Shown: piece by piece, positions 1 to 6,463 of the stretch
How the letters are laid out: every line of letters begins with the position of its first letter
How positions within the stretch are numbered: the first letter of the stretch is position 1
NCBI GenBank assembly: GCA_937876495.1
Contig: CALEGL010000168.1
Span: 1-6,528 of the forward strand
Length of the DNA: 6,528 bases
Source: an uncultured Bifidobacterium sp.
GTDB taxonomy: Bacteria > Actinomycetota > Actinomycetes > Actinomycetales > Bifidobacteriaceae
Direction: 5' to 3'
The notes under the pieces: model-generated
What the model was told of the DNA's origin: nothing
Seen by the model: the letters and a program-made list of their open reading frames with translations, nothing else
Database searches by the model: none
Program-made: the position numbers and the translations under genes

Positions 1-587
1 CGCTCGATGGCATCGGGATCCCGCATGGTGACGCGCTCCGAGCTGCGGACCTGACGAATCTTGGCCGAGGTGATCCCCAGACGCCGCGCGGCATCCTCCA
101 GGGCGAGTGCGGCCTCCCGCGAGGGACAGACGACCTCAAGGAACCCGGCCTCCCCAGGTTCGGATATGAATCCCCGGGCAAGGAAGGCGCCTCTCCATGC
201 GGCCTTCACCTGCGCGATGTTCCCGGTGATGATCTCCGAGGGAAGACCCTTGACCAGATGCATGCGCCGGTCGAGCAGGCCGGCCTGCAGCGCCAGGGCG
301 GTCGCGCCGCGCTCCACCAGAACGTCATATCGGCGGACCTGACCCATGGGCGTGGAGCGCATGACCTGCGTGACGATGGCCTGACGGTGGAAATGCGTGG
401 ATATGCTCCGCTGCAGCCACCGTGAGGCGTCGATGGAATCCAGCTGCGCGCGCACCACCGCCTGGTTGTTCACGGGCCTGAGCCCCCCGCCAAGGCGCAT
501 CATCGCGGCCGCCTGCGCCATAACAGCCACGGGGCGGTCGTTGTCTATCGCGGCGAGTTCGCTTTTGACATCATCGAGTAGTGCCAA
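1..587 (-). CDS. whiA: WhiA, DNA-binding regulator (partial, C-terminus off window)
   Basis: WhiA is a conserved Gram-positive DNA-binding protein with a degenerate LAGLIDADG homing-endonuclease-like N-terminal part and a C-terminal helix-turn-helix. In Streptomyces it controls sporulation septation genes; in other bacteria it affects division and metabolism. About 195 residues are read without interruption from 587 to base 1. Family landmarks are the N-terminal LLDDVKSEL (residues 3-11), the region around [10 protein letters not shown] (31-40), GLLDRR (103-108), and the strongly conserved [11 protein letters not shown] (129-139) followed by [20 protein letters not shown] (151-170). The helix-turn-helix half is beyond base 1. 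I choose the TTG at 587 because an AGGAGG at 599-594 sits 6 bases ahead of it. The in-frame ATG at 593 directly abuts that ribosome binding site, so it is a poor start. It follows rapZ on the same strand, the usual rapZ-whiA neighbourhood. Identification is by remembered family sequence. Confidence 0.93.
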   Translation of the reverse strand, partial: MALLDDVKSELAAIDNDRPVAVMAQAAAMMRLGGGLRPVNNQAVVRAQLDSIDASRWLQRSISTHFHRQAIVTQVMRSTPMGQVRRYDVLVERGATALALQAGLLDRRMHLVKGLPSEIITGNIAQVKAAWRGAFLARGFISEPGEAGFLEVVCPSREAALALEDAARRLGITSAKIRQVRSSERVTMRDPDAIE

Positions 588-593
588 GAGCAT

Positions 594-599
594 CCTCCT
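594..599 (-). promoter_or_regulatory. Shine-Dalgarno of whiA that decides its start
   Basis: The minus strand reads AGGAGG here, a perfect ribosome binding site. The spacing is zero bases to the ATG at 593 but six bases to the in-frame TTG at 587, so the TTG is the better-supported initiation codon. The resulting protein begins M-A-L-L-D-D-V-K, which fits the length of WhiA N-termini better. Confidence 0.8.
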
Positions 600-667
600 G
601 ATTCCGTTCTTCCCTCTGGCGGCCGGCGGATTCCACTCGCCCATGCCACGGCAATCTGTGATACCGA

Positions 668-683
668 AGGTTGTGGACAACCT
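668..683. promoter_or_regulatory. 16-bp palindrome with a DnaA-box-like 9-mer
   Basis: The sequence is a perfect inverted repeat with 7-base arms (AGGTTGT and ACAACCT) around a GG centre. On the minus strand, 680-672 reads TTGTCCACA, which equals the DnaA-box consensus reported for high-GC actinobacteria such as Streptomyces. It lies about 80-95 bases upstream of the whiA start. It could be an operator for a dimeric regulator, a lone DnaA site, or chance. No function is shown by the sequence alone. Confidence 0.35.
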
Positions 684-694
684 CGTCTTTCCCT

Positions 695-713
695 GTCCGG
701 GCGGCCCCCGGAC
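695..713 (-). terminator. Small GC-rich hairpin after rapZ, weak terminator candidate
   Basis: GTCCGGG (695-701) and CCCGGAC (707-713) are perfect complements separated by a 5-base loop, giving a stable 7-bp GC-rich stem that starts 10 bases past the rapZ stop codon. In the direction of transcription the stem is followed by AGGGAAAGACG, with no U-tract, so it is not a canonical intrinsic terminator. It may be an mRNA 3'-end-stabilising hairpin, a leaky attenuator before whiA, or chance in GC-rich DNA. Confidence 0.3.
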
Positions 714-722
714 CCGGCCGTC

Positions 723-1754
723 TCAGTCCCGTCCCCGGCGGTGCAGTTCGCGGGCCGATACCGTCACGGACAGTCCCCGTGCGCGCAGTCGTTGGGCGAG
801 TTCGTCGCTGATGGCGACCGAACGGTGCTGGCCTCCGGTGCAGCCGATGGCGATGGTGACGAAATGCTTGTCCTCCTTGGCGTACCCTTCGACGGCGATC
901 ATGATCGTCCGTTCGAAGGCGTCGAGGAACTCCCTGGCTCCCGGACTCGACAGCACATAGTCGCTCACCGGGGCGTCCCGGCCGGTCATATCGCGTAGCG
1001 CGGGGATCCAGAAGGGGTTCGGCAGGAAGCGCACGTCGGCGACGAAGTCGGCGTCCAGAGGAATGCCGTATTTGAAGCCGAAGCTGAAGATGTGCACCGA
1101 CACCGTCGAAGGGCCGGATCCGAGCATCGCCTCATACAGCTTGGTCGACAGCTGGTGGATGCTCAGCCGGGAGGTGTCGATGACCGTATCCGCGTGCTCC
1201 TTGAGACCGGCGAGAAGCTCGCGCTCCTCATGGATGCCGTCGATGAGGCGATTGCCGTGCTGGAGGGGATGCGGTCTGCGCACCGACTCGTAGCGCGTGA
1301 TGAGCACGTCGTCGGCGGCGTCGAGGAACAGGATGCGGGTCTTCACGCCAAGGTCATCGAGGTGGCTGAGGACGGCGGACAGGTCGTCGAAGTAGCTGCG
1401 CGAGCGCACGTCGATGACGGCGGCCAGACGATGCACCTTCGAGCCCGAGGACGTCATCATGTCGACGAGCGGGACGAGCAGCTTGGGCGGCAGATTGTCC
1501 ACGACGTACCAGCCCATGTCCTCGATGCAGTCGGCCGCATGGGAGCGTCCCGCGCCGCTCATGCCGGTGATGAGCAGCACCTCGAAGCTCCGGTCGTCCG
1601 GCGACGCCTCGGTGTCCGTCGCCGATCCGGCAGTCGGTGGAACCGGCCCGCCACTGGTCGTGGACGCCGCCCGGGTCGTGGACGCCGCGGAATCGGCCAT
1701 CTCTGAGGCGTCGTCGTCCGGTGCCCGTCCTGTGGTCACGTCGTGTGTCGTCAT
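723..1754 (-). CDS. rapZ: RapZ family nucleotide-binding protein
   Basis: RapZ (YvcJ, UPF0042) is a P-loop protein. In E. coli it binds small RNAs and glucosamine-6-phosphate and guides RNase E; its role in actinobacteria is less clear. The 343 residues show a Walker A-like GMSGAGRS (64-71, Arg where Lys is usual), VDNLP (85-89), DVRSR (115-119), RRPHPL (159-164), SFGFKYG (224-230), DVRFLPNP (240-247), TGRD (257-260) and the C-terminal signature IGCTGGQHRSV (303-313). The first 57 or so residues are a Thr/Ser/Ala/Asp-rich low-complexity extension; the core matches the usual length of about 285. The ATG at 1754 is preceded by AGGGAG (1765-1760) with 5-base spacing, which supports this start, so the extension is probably translated. 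It lies 13 bases after aroE and upstream of whiA. The yvcK gene often found between rapZ and whiA is missing here. Confidence 0.95.
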   Translation of the reverse strand: MTTHDVTTGRAPDDDASEMADSAASTTRAASTTSGGPVPPTAGSATDTEASPDDRSFEVLLITGMSGAGRSHAADCIEDMGWYVVDNLPPKLLVPLVDMMTSSGSKVHRLAAVIDVRSRSYFDDLSAVLSHLDDLGVKTRILFLDAADDVLITRYESVRRPHPLQHGNRLIDGIHEERELLAGLKEHADTVIDTSRLSIHQLSTKLYEAMLGSGPSTVSVHIFSFGFKYGIPLDADFVADVRFLPNPFWIPALRDMTGRDAPVSDYVLSSPGAREFLDAFERTIMIAVEGYAKEDKHFVTIAIGCTGGQHRSVAISDELAQRLRARGLSVTVSARELHRRGRD

Positions 1755-1759
1755 GCCGG

Positions 1760-1765
1760 CTCCCT
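1760..1765 (-). promoter_or_regulatory. Shine-Dalgarno of rapZ in the aroE-rapZ gap
   Basis: AGGGAG on the minus strand lies in the 13-base space between the aroE stop (1770-1768) and the rapZ ATG (1754), with 5 bases of spacing. It supports the longest rapZ start and suggests ribosomes finishing aroE can re-initiate on rapZ. Confidence 0.75.
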
Positions 1766-1767
1766 GG

Positions 1768-2817
1768 TCATCGTTCGTCCTCGGATCCCGTCCCCCGGTC
1801 GTTCCCGCCGCCTGCGTGAGCCGGACCGGGACGTCCGGCGGCCAACGCCGACTCCAATGCGCGGCGCATGGCGTTCTCGACGTCGTTCGCGTCGGTCGCC
1901 TCGAGCCGGGCGCGTCCTTCGGGAACGGCTCCCACCATCAGCTCCACCTGGTCAATCGCCTGATACAGCAGCATCTCCTCGCCGCCGATTCCGACGCCGT
2001 GAAGACGTCCCCACGTCGATTGCAGCAGGCTGGGATGGGGGTCGTAGGCCACGTCGAGCAGCGTCCCACTCATGGTCCCCGACGCCACGAGCAGATTGCG
2101 GGCCAGACCGTCCGCCGCATGAGAGGGCAGTGTGCTGACGACGAGATCGCATGCGGGCAGCAGCGACGGCGTCCGCTCCCCTTCCAGGGGCAGCGAGCGG
2201 AAGGTTGCGATGCGGTCCGCATGGCGGGATGCGAAGTCCGAGAGGGCCGTCGACCTCTCAGGACGTCGCGCGAGCACGGAGATTCGGGAACGGCGGAACA
2301 GCATGGTGCAGGCGGCGAGCGCGGACAGCGCGGTGTTGCCGTTGCCGAGGATGGCCACGTCGGCCTCGGGAGGGAGGTCCGGGCGCGCATGGCGGATGGC
2401 GCGTTCAATGCCGTGGACGTCGGTGTTGTACAGCGCGATGGAGGTCGGTCCCAGGGCGGGGCCCGTGACTCCGGTCGCCGCCGCCGGGCCGTCCGCCGGA
2501 GCCGCTCCGGAATCGGCGGACGGCGCCCCGAAGCGCAGAACGGCGGTGTTGGAGACGCCGAGCTCCTCGGACCATCCGTCGCAGGGGCTTCCGAAGGGCC
2601 GGATGGTGCGTTTGAGGGGCATCGTCAGACTCAGACCCATCCAGGATCCGTCGAGCCCCGCAAGGAAGCCGGGAAGTGCCGCCTCCTCGACGTCGACGCG
2701 CCGATAGGACCACCCCTCAAGACCCAGGGCCCGATAGGCCGCCATATGAAGCACCGGGGACAGCGAATGCGCGATGGGATGCCCCAGAACGGCGCAGCGA
2801 TGGTCGACCCTCGTCAT
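1768..2817 (-). CDS. aroE: Shikimate dehydrogenase family protein (AroE-like)
   Basis: AroE reduces 3-dehydroshikimate to shikimate with NADPH, the fourth step of chorismate synthesis, in the cytoplasm. The 349 residues show the substrate-binding Ser pair in HSLSP (S18, S20), the catalytic Lys of TMPLK (K69), Asn in SNT (N90), the catalytic Asp of NTD (D133), a glycine-rich nucleotide-binding loop GNGNTA (158-163), DVAYDP (255-260) and the C-terminal GGEEMLLYQA (278-287). The protein is longer than the usual 270-290 residues because of an Ala/Gly/Pro-rich insert (about 97-126) between N90 and D133 and a low-complexity tail after about 325. Motifs are divergent from E. coli AroE (LTMPLK for NVTVPHK), so a related activity such as quinate/shikimate dehydrogenase is possible. 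Start: ATG at 2817 with AAGGAG at 2828-2823, and its ATGA overlaps the uvrC stop. Family assignment is firm; exact substrate is inferred. Confidence 0.88.
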   Translation of the reverse strand: MTRVDHRCAVLGHPIAHSLSPVLHMAAYRALGLEGWSYRRVDVEEAALPGFLAGLDGSWMGLSLTMPLKRTIRPFGSPCDGWSEELGVSNTAVLRFGAPSADSGAAPADGPAAATGVTGPALGPTSIALYNTDVHGIERAIRHARPDLPPEADVAILGNGNTALSALAACTMLFRRSRISVLARRPERSTALSDFASRHADRIATFRSLPLEGERTPSLLPACDLVVSTLPSHAADGLARNLLVASGTMSGTLLDVAYDPHPSLLQSTWGRLHGVGIGGEEMLLYQAIDQVELMVGAVPEGRARLEATDANDVENAMRRALESALAAGRPGPAHAGGGNDRGTGSEDER

Positions 2818-5342
2818 CTCGTCTCCTTCGTCGCCCCCATGCTATCCGCGGGCATGGTCCCGTCGCCCGCCGCCGTCCGAGCGTCGGACGGGTCCGGGTC
2901 GCCCTGCGGGGGCGTTCGGGACGACGAACCGTCCGGCCCCGGGGCCAGAGCCCGGTGCAGGACGAGGGCCTTCGCATGACCGATGCCCTCCACGGCCTCG
3001 AGCTGTTCCACCGAGGAGGTGCGCATCCGCCGCACGGAGCCGAACGCGGCCAGAAGCCTTTTCTGGAGCGCCGGACCGATGCCGGGGATGTCGTCGAGAG
3101 CGGAGCGCAGGGCCCCGCGACGCCGCACGGTCCGGTGATAGGTGATGGCGAAGCGGTGCGATTCGTCCCTGACGCGCTGAAGCAGATACAGCCCCTCGGA
3201 CTGGCGGGGCAGGATGACGGGATACTCCTCCCCGGGCAGCCACACCTCCTCGAGGCGTTTGGACAGACCGCAGACCGCGACGTCCGTGACCCCGCGGTCC
3301 GCCATGGCGCGTGCGGCCGCCTCGGCCTGGGGACGCGCCCCGTCGACCACGACGAGGTTCGGCCGGTAGGCGAAGTGGTGCGGCCTGGCGTCCTGCTGGA
3401 CGGCGTCGGAGCCATTCGCCCCCGTGGCCTTCGCGCGGCGGTCGGCCTCCATGCTTTCCCCGGAGTCCCCGGCGACGTTGCCATGTCTGAAGCGACGTGA
3501 CAGCGTCTCGTACAGGGCGTCGAGGTCGTCGAGGCGCCCCGAGCCGTCGGAGCCGCGGATCTCGAAGCGGCGGTACTCGGATTTTCTGGGCATGGCATCC
3601 TCGAACACCACCATCGAAGCCACCTGGAAGCGTCCGTCGACGGCGTTGGACACGTCATAGCATTCGATGCGCAGCGGGGCCCTGTCGAGGCCGAGGGCCT
3701 TCGCCACCTGGCGCATCGCCTCGGTGCGGGCTGCGAGGTCGTTCACGCGGCTGAGCTTGCTGCGCTGAAGGGCCTGGGCGGCGTTGTCGTTCGCCCGCTC
3801 CATCAGCGCCTTCAGATCGCCTCTGCTGGAGATGGCGATCCGCGCGGACGCCCCACGCAGACCCGTGAGCCATTCCTCCAGCGCCTGGCGCCGGGACGGC
3901 TCCACTGGCACCACGATACGGGGCGGCACGGGCGCGATGGGGGCCATGAAATCGTCCCGTCCCGTGCGCTCCTGCCTGCGGTGGCGGATGCGGGTCGCCC
4001 TGGCGCGGGAACGTTCGTCCACGGCGTCGGCCCGCTGGGTGATGCCCAGCGCGTCGCGGCGCTCGATGACGGCGATGGCGCCGTTCTCGCATCCCGTGCC
4101 GTCCGTCGGGTCCTCCCCCTCCCCGGGGGATGCCGAGGGCGCGTGCTGAATCCGCGAAACCGGCGGCGACGTCGACGACGACTCGGATACCAGATCCGAC
4201 GAGGGATGCGAGGCTGATGAGGAAGGCGGGGACGACGCGGCCGACGCGGCCGACGGGGACACGGAGGAGTCGGACGACGCGTAGGACGAGGGGGACTCCC
4301 CCGTCAGCTCCGAATACACCTGCGAAATCATCTCGGCCATGAGTTCGTGGTCGTCGATGTCCTCCACGCGCTCCACGCTCCAGTTGCGCTCGCCGCGGAT
4401 GGTCCCCGCCCGCACGAAGAAGGCGTGCACCGAGGCCTCGAGCTCGTCGGTGGCGAATCCGAAGACGTCGGCGTCCACGCCCTGGTCGAAGACCACGGCG
4501 TTCTGCTCGACCACCGTGCGCAGCATCGCGATTTCGTCGCGCAGGCGGGCGGCGCGCTCGAAGTCGAGCTCCTCGCTGGCCTGGCGCATTCGCGCGTCCA
4601 GCGTCGCCAGATACCCGCGGCCGAGGTTGCCGCTGAGGATCCCCACAAGCCGTTCGCACATCCGGCGGTGCTCGTCGGGGTCGACGCGTCCGACGCAGGG
4701 GGCGCTGCATTTGCCGATGGAGGCCAGAAGGCAGGGGCGTCCCGACAGGCGCGCCCGGCGGAGCACCCCGTCGGAGCAGGTGCGCACGGGGAAGGTCTTG
4801 AGCAGCGTGTCCAGGCTGTGGCGCAGAGGCCAGACCTTGGCGTAGGGGCCGAAGTAGCGCGAATCCCGGCGTCGCCGGCTCCGGGTGATCCATACGCGCG
4901 GAATCGCCTCCCCGGAGGAGACGGCCAGATACGGGTAGGTCTTGTCGTCGCGGAAGACGACGTTGAAGCGCGGGTCGAACTCCTTGATCCACGTGTATTC
5001 GAGGGTGAGGGCCTCGAGCTCCGTCCCCACGACGGTCCATTCGAGGCTTCGCGCGGTGAGCACCATGGTCCGGGTGCGCGGGTGGAGCTCGTCCAGCGGC
5101 TGGAAGTAGTTCGTCAGGCGCTGCCGCAGGCTTTTCGCCTTGCCGACGTAGATGACCCTGCCCTCGCCGTCTCGCCATTTGTACACGCCCGGACTGGCGG
5201 GGATGTCCGAGGTGCGCGGCCGGAAGAGGTCGCGGGAGTCGCCGAGCAGCGGGGCGCCGTTGGCGTTGGTTCCCTCGCCGCCGGATGCCCTCGCATCGTT
5301 GCCCATGCCGCCGGTCATGTCGTCGGTCGCGCTCCCAGTCAT
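2814..5342 (-). CDS. uvrC: UvrABC excinuclease subunit C
   Basis: UvrC makes the two incisions flanking a DNA lesion after UvrA and UvrB have loaded. Domains in order: GIY-YIG nuclease (about 45-130; GVY 52-54, YVG 65-67, Arg73), a cysteine cluster C189, C204, C212, C216 matching the reported UvrC [4Fe-4S] ligands, the UvrB-binding UVR motif (about 247-281, [15 protein letters not shown]), an RNase H-like nuclease (about 555-740; candidate acidic and His residues D563 in ECYDVSN, D667 in [10 protein letters not shown]729 in DESHRF), and tandem helix-hairpin-helix motifs (IPGIG 752-756, VEGIG 784-788). At 842 residues it is much longer than the usual 600 or so. The extra length is a Ser/Ala/Pro-rich linker (about 347-415), a smaller insert (622-655) and low-complexity ends. 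The ATG at 5342 overlaps the uvrA stop as ATGA but has no clear Shine-Dalgarno; in-frame ATGs at 5318 and 5306 are alternatives. Confidence 0.97.
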   Translation of the reverse strand: MTGSATDDMTGGMGNDARASGGEGTNANGAPLLGDSRDLFRPRTSDIPASPGVYKWRDGEGRVIYVGKAKSLRQRLTNYFQPLDELHPRTRTMVLTARSLEWTVVGTELEALTLEYTWIKEFDPRFNVVFRDDKTYPYLAVSSGEAIPRVWITRSRRRRDSRYFGPYAKVWPLRHSLDTLLKTFPVRTCSDGVLRRARLSGRPCLLASIGKCSAPCVGRVDPDEHRRMCERLVGILSGNLGRGYLATLDARMRQASEELDFERAARLRDEIAMLRTVVEQNAVVFDQGVDADVFGFATDELEASVHAFFVRAGTIRGERNWSVERVEDIDDHELMAEMISQVYSELTGESPSSYASSDSSVSPSAASAASSPPSSSASHPSSDLVSESSSTSPPVSRIQHAPSASPGEGEDPTDGTGCENGAIAVIERRDALGITQRADAVDERSRARATRIRHRRQERTGRDDFMAPIAPVPPRIVVPVEPSRRQALEEWLTGLRGASARIAISSRGDLKALMERANDNAAQALQRSKLSRVNDLAARTEAMRQVAKALGLDRAPLRIECYDVSNAVDGRFQVASMVVFEDAMPRKSEYRRFEIRGSDGSGRLDDLDALYETLSRRFRHGNVAGDSGESMEADRRAKATGANGSDAVQQDARPHHFAYRPNLVVVDGARPQAEAAARAMADRGVTDVAVCGLSKRLEEVWLPGEEYPVILPRQSEGLYLLQRVRDESHRFAITYHRTVRRRGALRSALDDIPGIGPALQKRLLAAFGSVRRMRTSSVEQLEAVEGIGHAKALVLHRALAPGPDGSSSRTPPQGDPDPSDARTAAGDGTMPADSMGATKETR
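2823..2828 (-). promoter_or_regulatory. Shine-Dalgarno of aroE inside the uvrC 3' end
   Basis: AAGGAG on the minus strand lies 5 bases ahead of the aroE ATG (2817) and within the last codons of uvrC. With the ATGA stop/start overlap at 2817-2814, it indicates translation of aroE coupled to uvrC. Confidence 0.75.
4099..4304 (-). repeat. Low-complexity Ser/Ala/Pro-rich linker coding region in uvrC
   Basis: This segment encodes about residues 347-415 of UvrC, composed mainly of Ser, Ala, Pro and acidic residues. It sits between the region after the UVR motif and the RNase H-like nuclease domain. It contains a 9-base direct duplication, GACGCGGCC at 4234-4242 and 4243-4251, which codes for a repeated Ala-Ala-Ser. 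The linker is probably disordered. Repeat slippage is a plausible source of its growth, though only one short duplication is visible. Confidence 0.6.
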
Positions 5343-6463
5343 GGCCGGTGCGCGAGCATGGGGGCCAGGAAGCGCCCTGTCCAGCTCTCCGGGCAGGCGG
5401 CGACCTGCTCAGGGGTCCCCTGGGCCACGACGGTCCCGCCGCCGTCGCCGCCCTCGGGGCCGAGGTCGATGATCCAGTCGGCCGACTTCACCACGTCGAG
5501 GTTGTGCTCGATGACGATGACCGTGTTCCCCTTGTCGACGAGCTCCTGGAGGACGAGCAGCAGTTTGCGCACGTCCTCGAAGTGCAGGCCGGTGGTGGGC
5601 TCGTCCAGGATGTACACGGTGCGTCCCGTGGAGCGGCGCTGCAGCTCGGTGGCGAGCTTGACGCGCTGTGATTCGCCGCCCGACAGGGTGGGCGCCGGCT
5701 GGCCGAGGCGGATGTATCCGAGGCCCACCCGCACGAGGGTGTCGAGGTAGCGGGAGATCGAGGGGTAGGCGCGGAAGAACCGCGCGGCCTCCTCGATGGG
5801 CATGTCGAGCACGTCGGCCACGGTCCTGCCGTCCCACGTGACCTCGAGGGTCTCGCGGTTGTAGCGCCTGCCGTGGCAGGCCTCGCACTGGACGTACACG
5901 TCCGGCAGGAAGTTCATCTCGATCTTGATGGTGCCGTCGCCGTGACAGGTCTCGCACCGGCCGCCCTTGACGTTGAAGGAGAAGCGGCCCGGACCATAGC
6001 CGCGCACCTGCGCCTCCGGCGTCTTCGCGAACAGGGTGCGGATCTTGTCCCACACGCCCGTGTACGTGGCTGGATTCGACCTCGGGGTGCGGCCGATGGG
6101 GTTCTGGTCGACGTGGATCACCTTGTCGCATTGTTCGATGCCCTCGACGCGCGTGTGCTTGCCGGGGACGATGCGCGCGCCGTTGAGCCTGTCGGCGAGC
6201 GCCGGATAAAGGATGGAGTTCACCAGAGTGGACTTGCCCGAGCCGGACACGCCCGTCACGCAGGTGAGGACGCCGAGCGGGAAGCTCACGTCGATGTCCC
6301 TGAGGTTGTTCTCCCGGGCGCCGCGCACGACGAGGGCGCGTCCGCGCTTCGTCGGACGCCGGTGCTTCGGCGTCTCGATGGCGCGACGGCCCGTGAGGTA
6401 GTCGCCGGTGATGGAACGGGAGGCCCCGCCGATGCGGGACGGCGGGCCGGAGAAGACGATCTC
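5339..6463 (-). CDS. uvrA: UvrABC excinuclease subunit A, C-terminal part (5' end missing)
   Basis: UvrA is the ATP-dependent damage sensor of nucleotide excision repair. About 374 residues are present, ending in the usual C-terminus; roughly the first 600 are missing. Numbering from the first intact codon at 6463: Walker A GVSGSGKS (71-78), the UvrA-specific [15 protein letters not shown] (119-133), the zinc finger C170, C173, C193, C196 with the normal 19-residue spacing, the ABC signature LSGGE (260-264), Walker B ILDEP (285-289) and the H-loop EHN around H320. This is the second ABC ATPase module, with every key residue intact. Homology stops abruptly at 6463, where sequencing-adapter sequence begins, so the truncation is an assembly edge and not a pseudogene. 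The GTG at 6478 is inside the adapter and is not a start codon. The stop codon at 5341-5339 overlaps the uvrC ATG by ATGA. Confidence 0.96.
   Translation of the reverse strand, partial: EIVFSGPPSRIGGASRSITGDYLTGRRAIETPKHRRPTKRGRALVVRGARENNLRDIDVSFPLGVLTCVTGVSGSGKSTLVNSILYPALADRLNGARIVPGKHTRVEGIEQCDKVIHVDQNPIGRTPRSNPATYTGVWDKIRTLFAKTPEAQVRGYGPGRFSFNVKGGRCETCHGDGTIKIEMNFLPDVYVQCEACHGRRYNRETLEVTWDGRTVADVLDMPIEEAARFFRAYPSISRYLDTLVRVGLGYIRLGQPAPTLSGGESQRVKLATELQRRSTGRTVYILDEPTTGLHFEDVRKLLLVLQELVDKGNTVIVIEHNLDVVKSADWIIDLGPEGGDGGGTVVAQGTPEQVAACPESWTGRFLAPMLAHRP

Larger units (their letters stand above)
588..722 (-). other. rapZ-whiA intergenic region (135 bases)
   Basis: This is the only non-coding gap of any size in the window. 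It holds a 7-bp-stem hairpin just after rapZ (695-713), a 16-bp palindrome (668-683) containing a DnaA-box-like 9-mer, and the whiA ribosome binding site (594-599). I see no convincing paired -35 and -10 hexamers for a whiA promoter. A TATCAC at 664-659 on the minus strand lacks a recognisable -35 partner. The gap may mean that whiA has partly separate expression from the upstream coupled genes, but nothing here proves it. Confidence 0.5.

Noticed and set aside
659..685. whiA promoter built from TTGTCC and TATCAC
   Set aside because: The two hexamers are only 11 bases apart, too close for a sigma-70-type promoter, and neither is a good match by itself.
695..713. Strong intrinsic terminator separating rapZ from whiA
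   Set aside because: The stem is perfect but only 7 bp and no U-tract follows on the minus strand, so I list it only as a weak hairpin candidate.
397..960. 187-residue plus-strand frame across the whiA-rapZ gap
   Set aside because: It is antisense to the beginning of whiA and the end of rapZ. The part over the gap gives no recognisable protein.
1414..2979. 521-residue open frame on the plus strand
   Set aside because: It is antisense to rapZ, aroE and the end of uvrC, all of which have clear family motifs. Its translation has no recognisable domain and reflects GC-rich codon bias with few stops.
3655..5178. 507-residue minus-strand frame inside uvrC
   Set aside because: It is an out-of-frame reading of uvrC with Arg/Pro/Gly-rich translation and no family motif.
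4347..5750. 467-residue open frame on the plus strand
   Set aside because: It is antisense to uvrC and uvrA across their boundary, with no domain, no ribosome binding site of note and a composition typical of a shadow frame.
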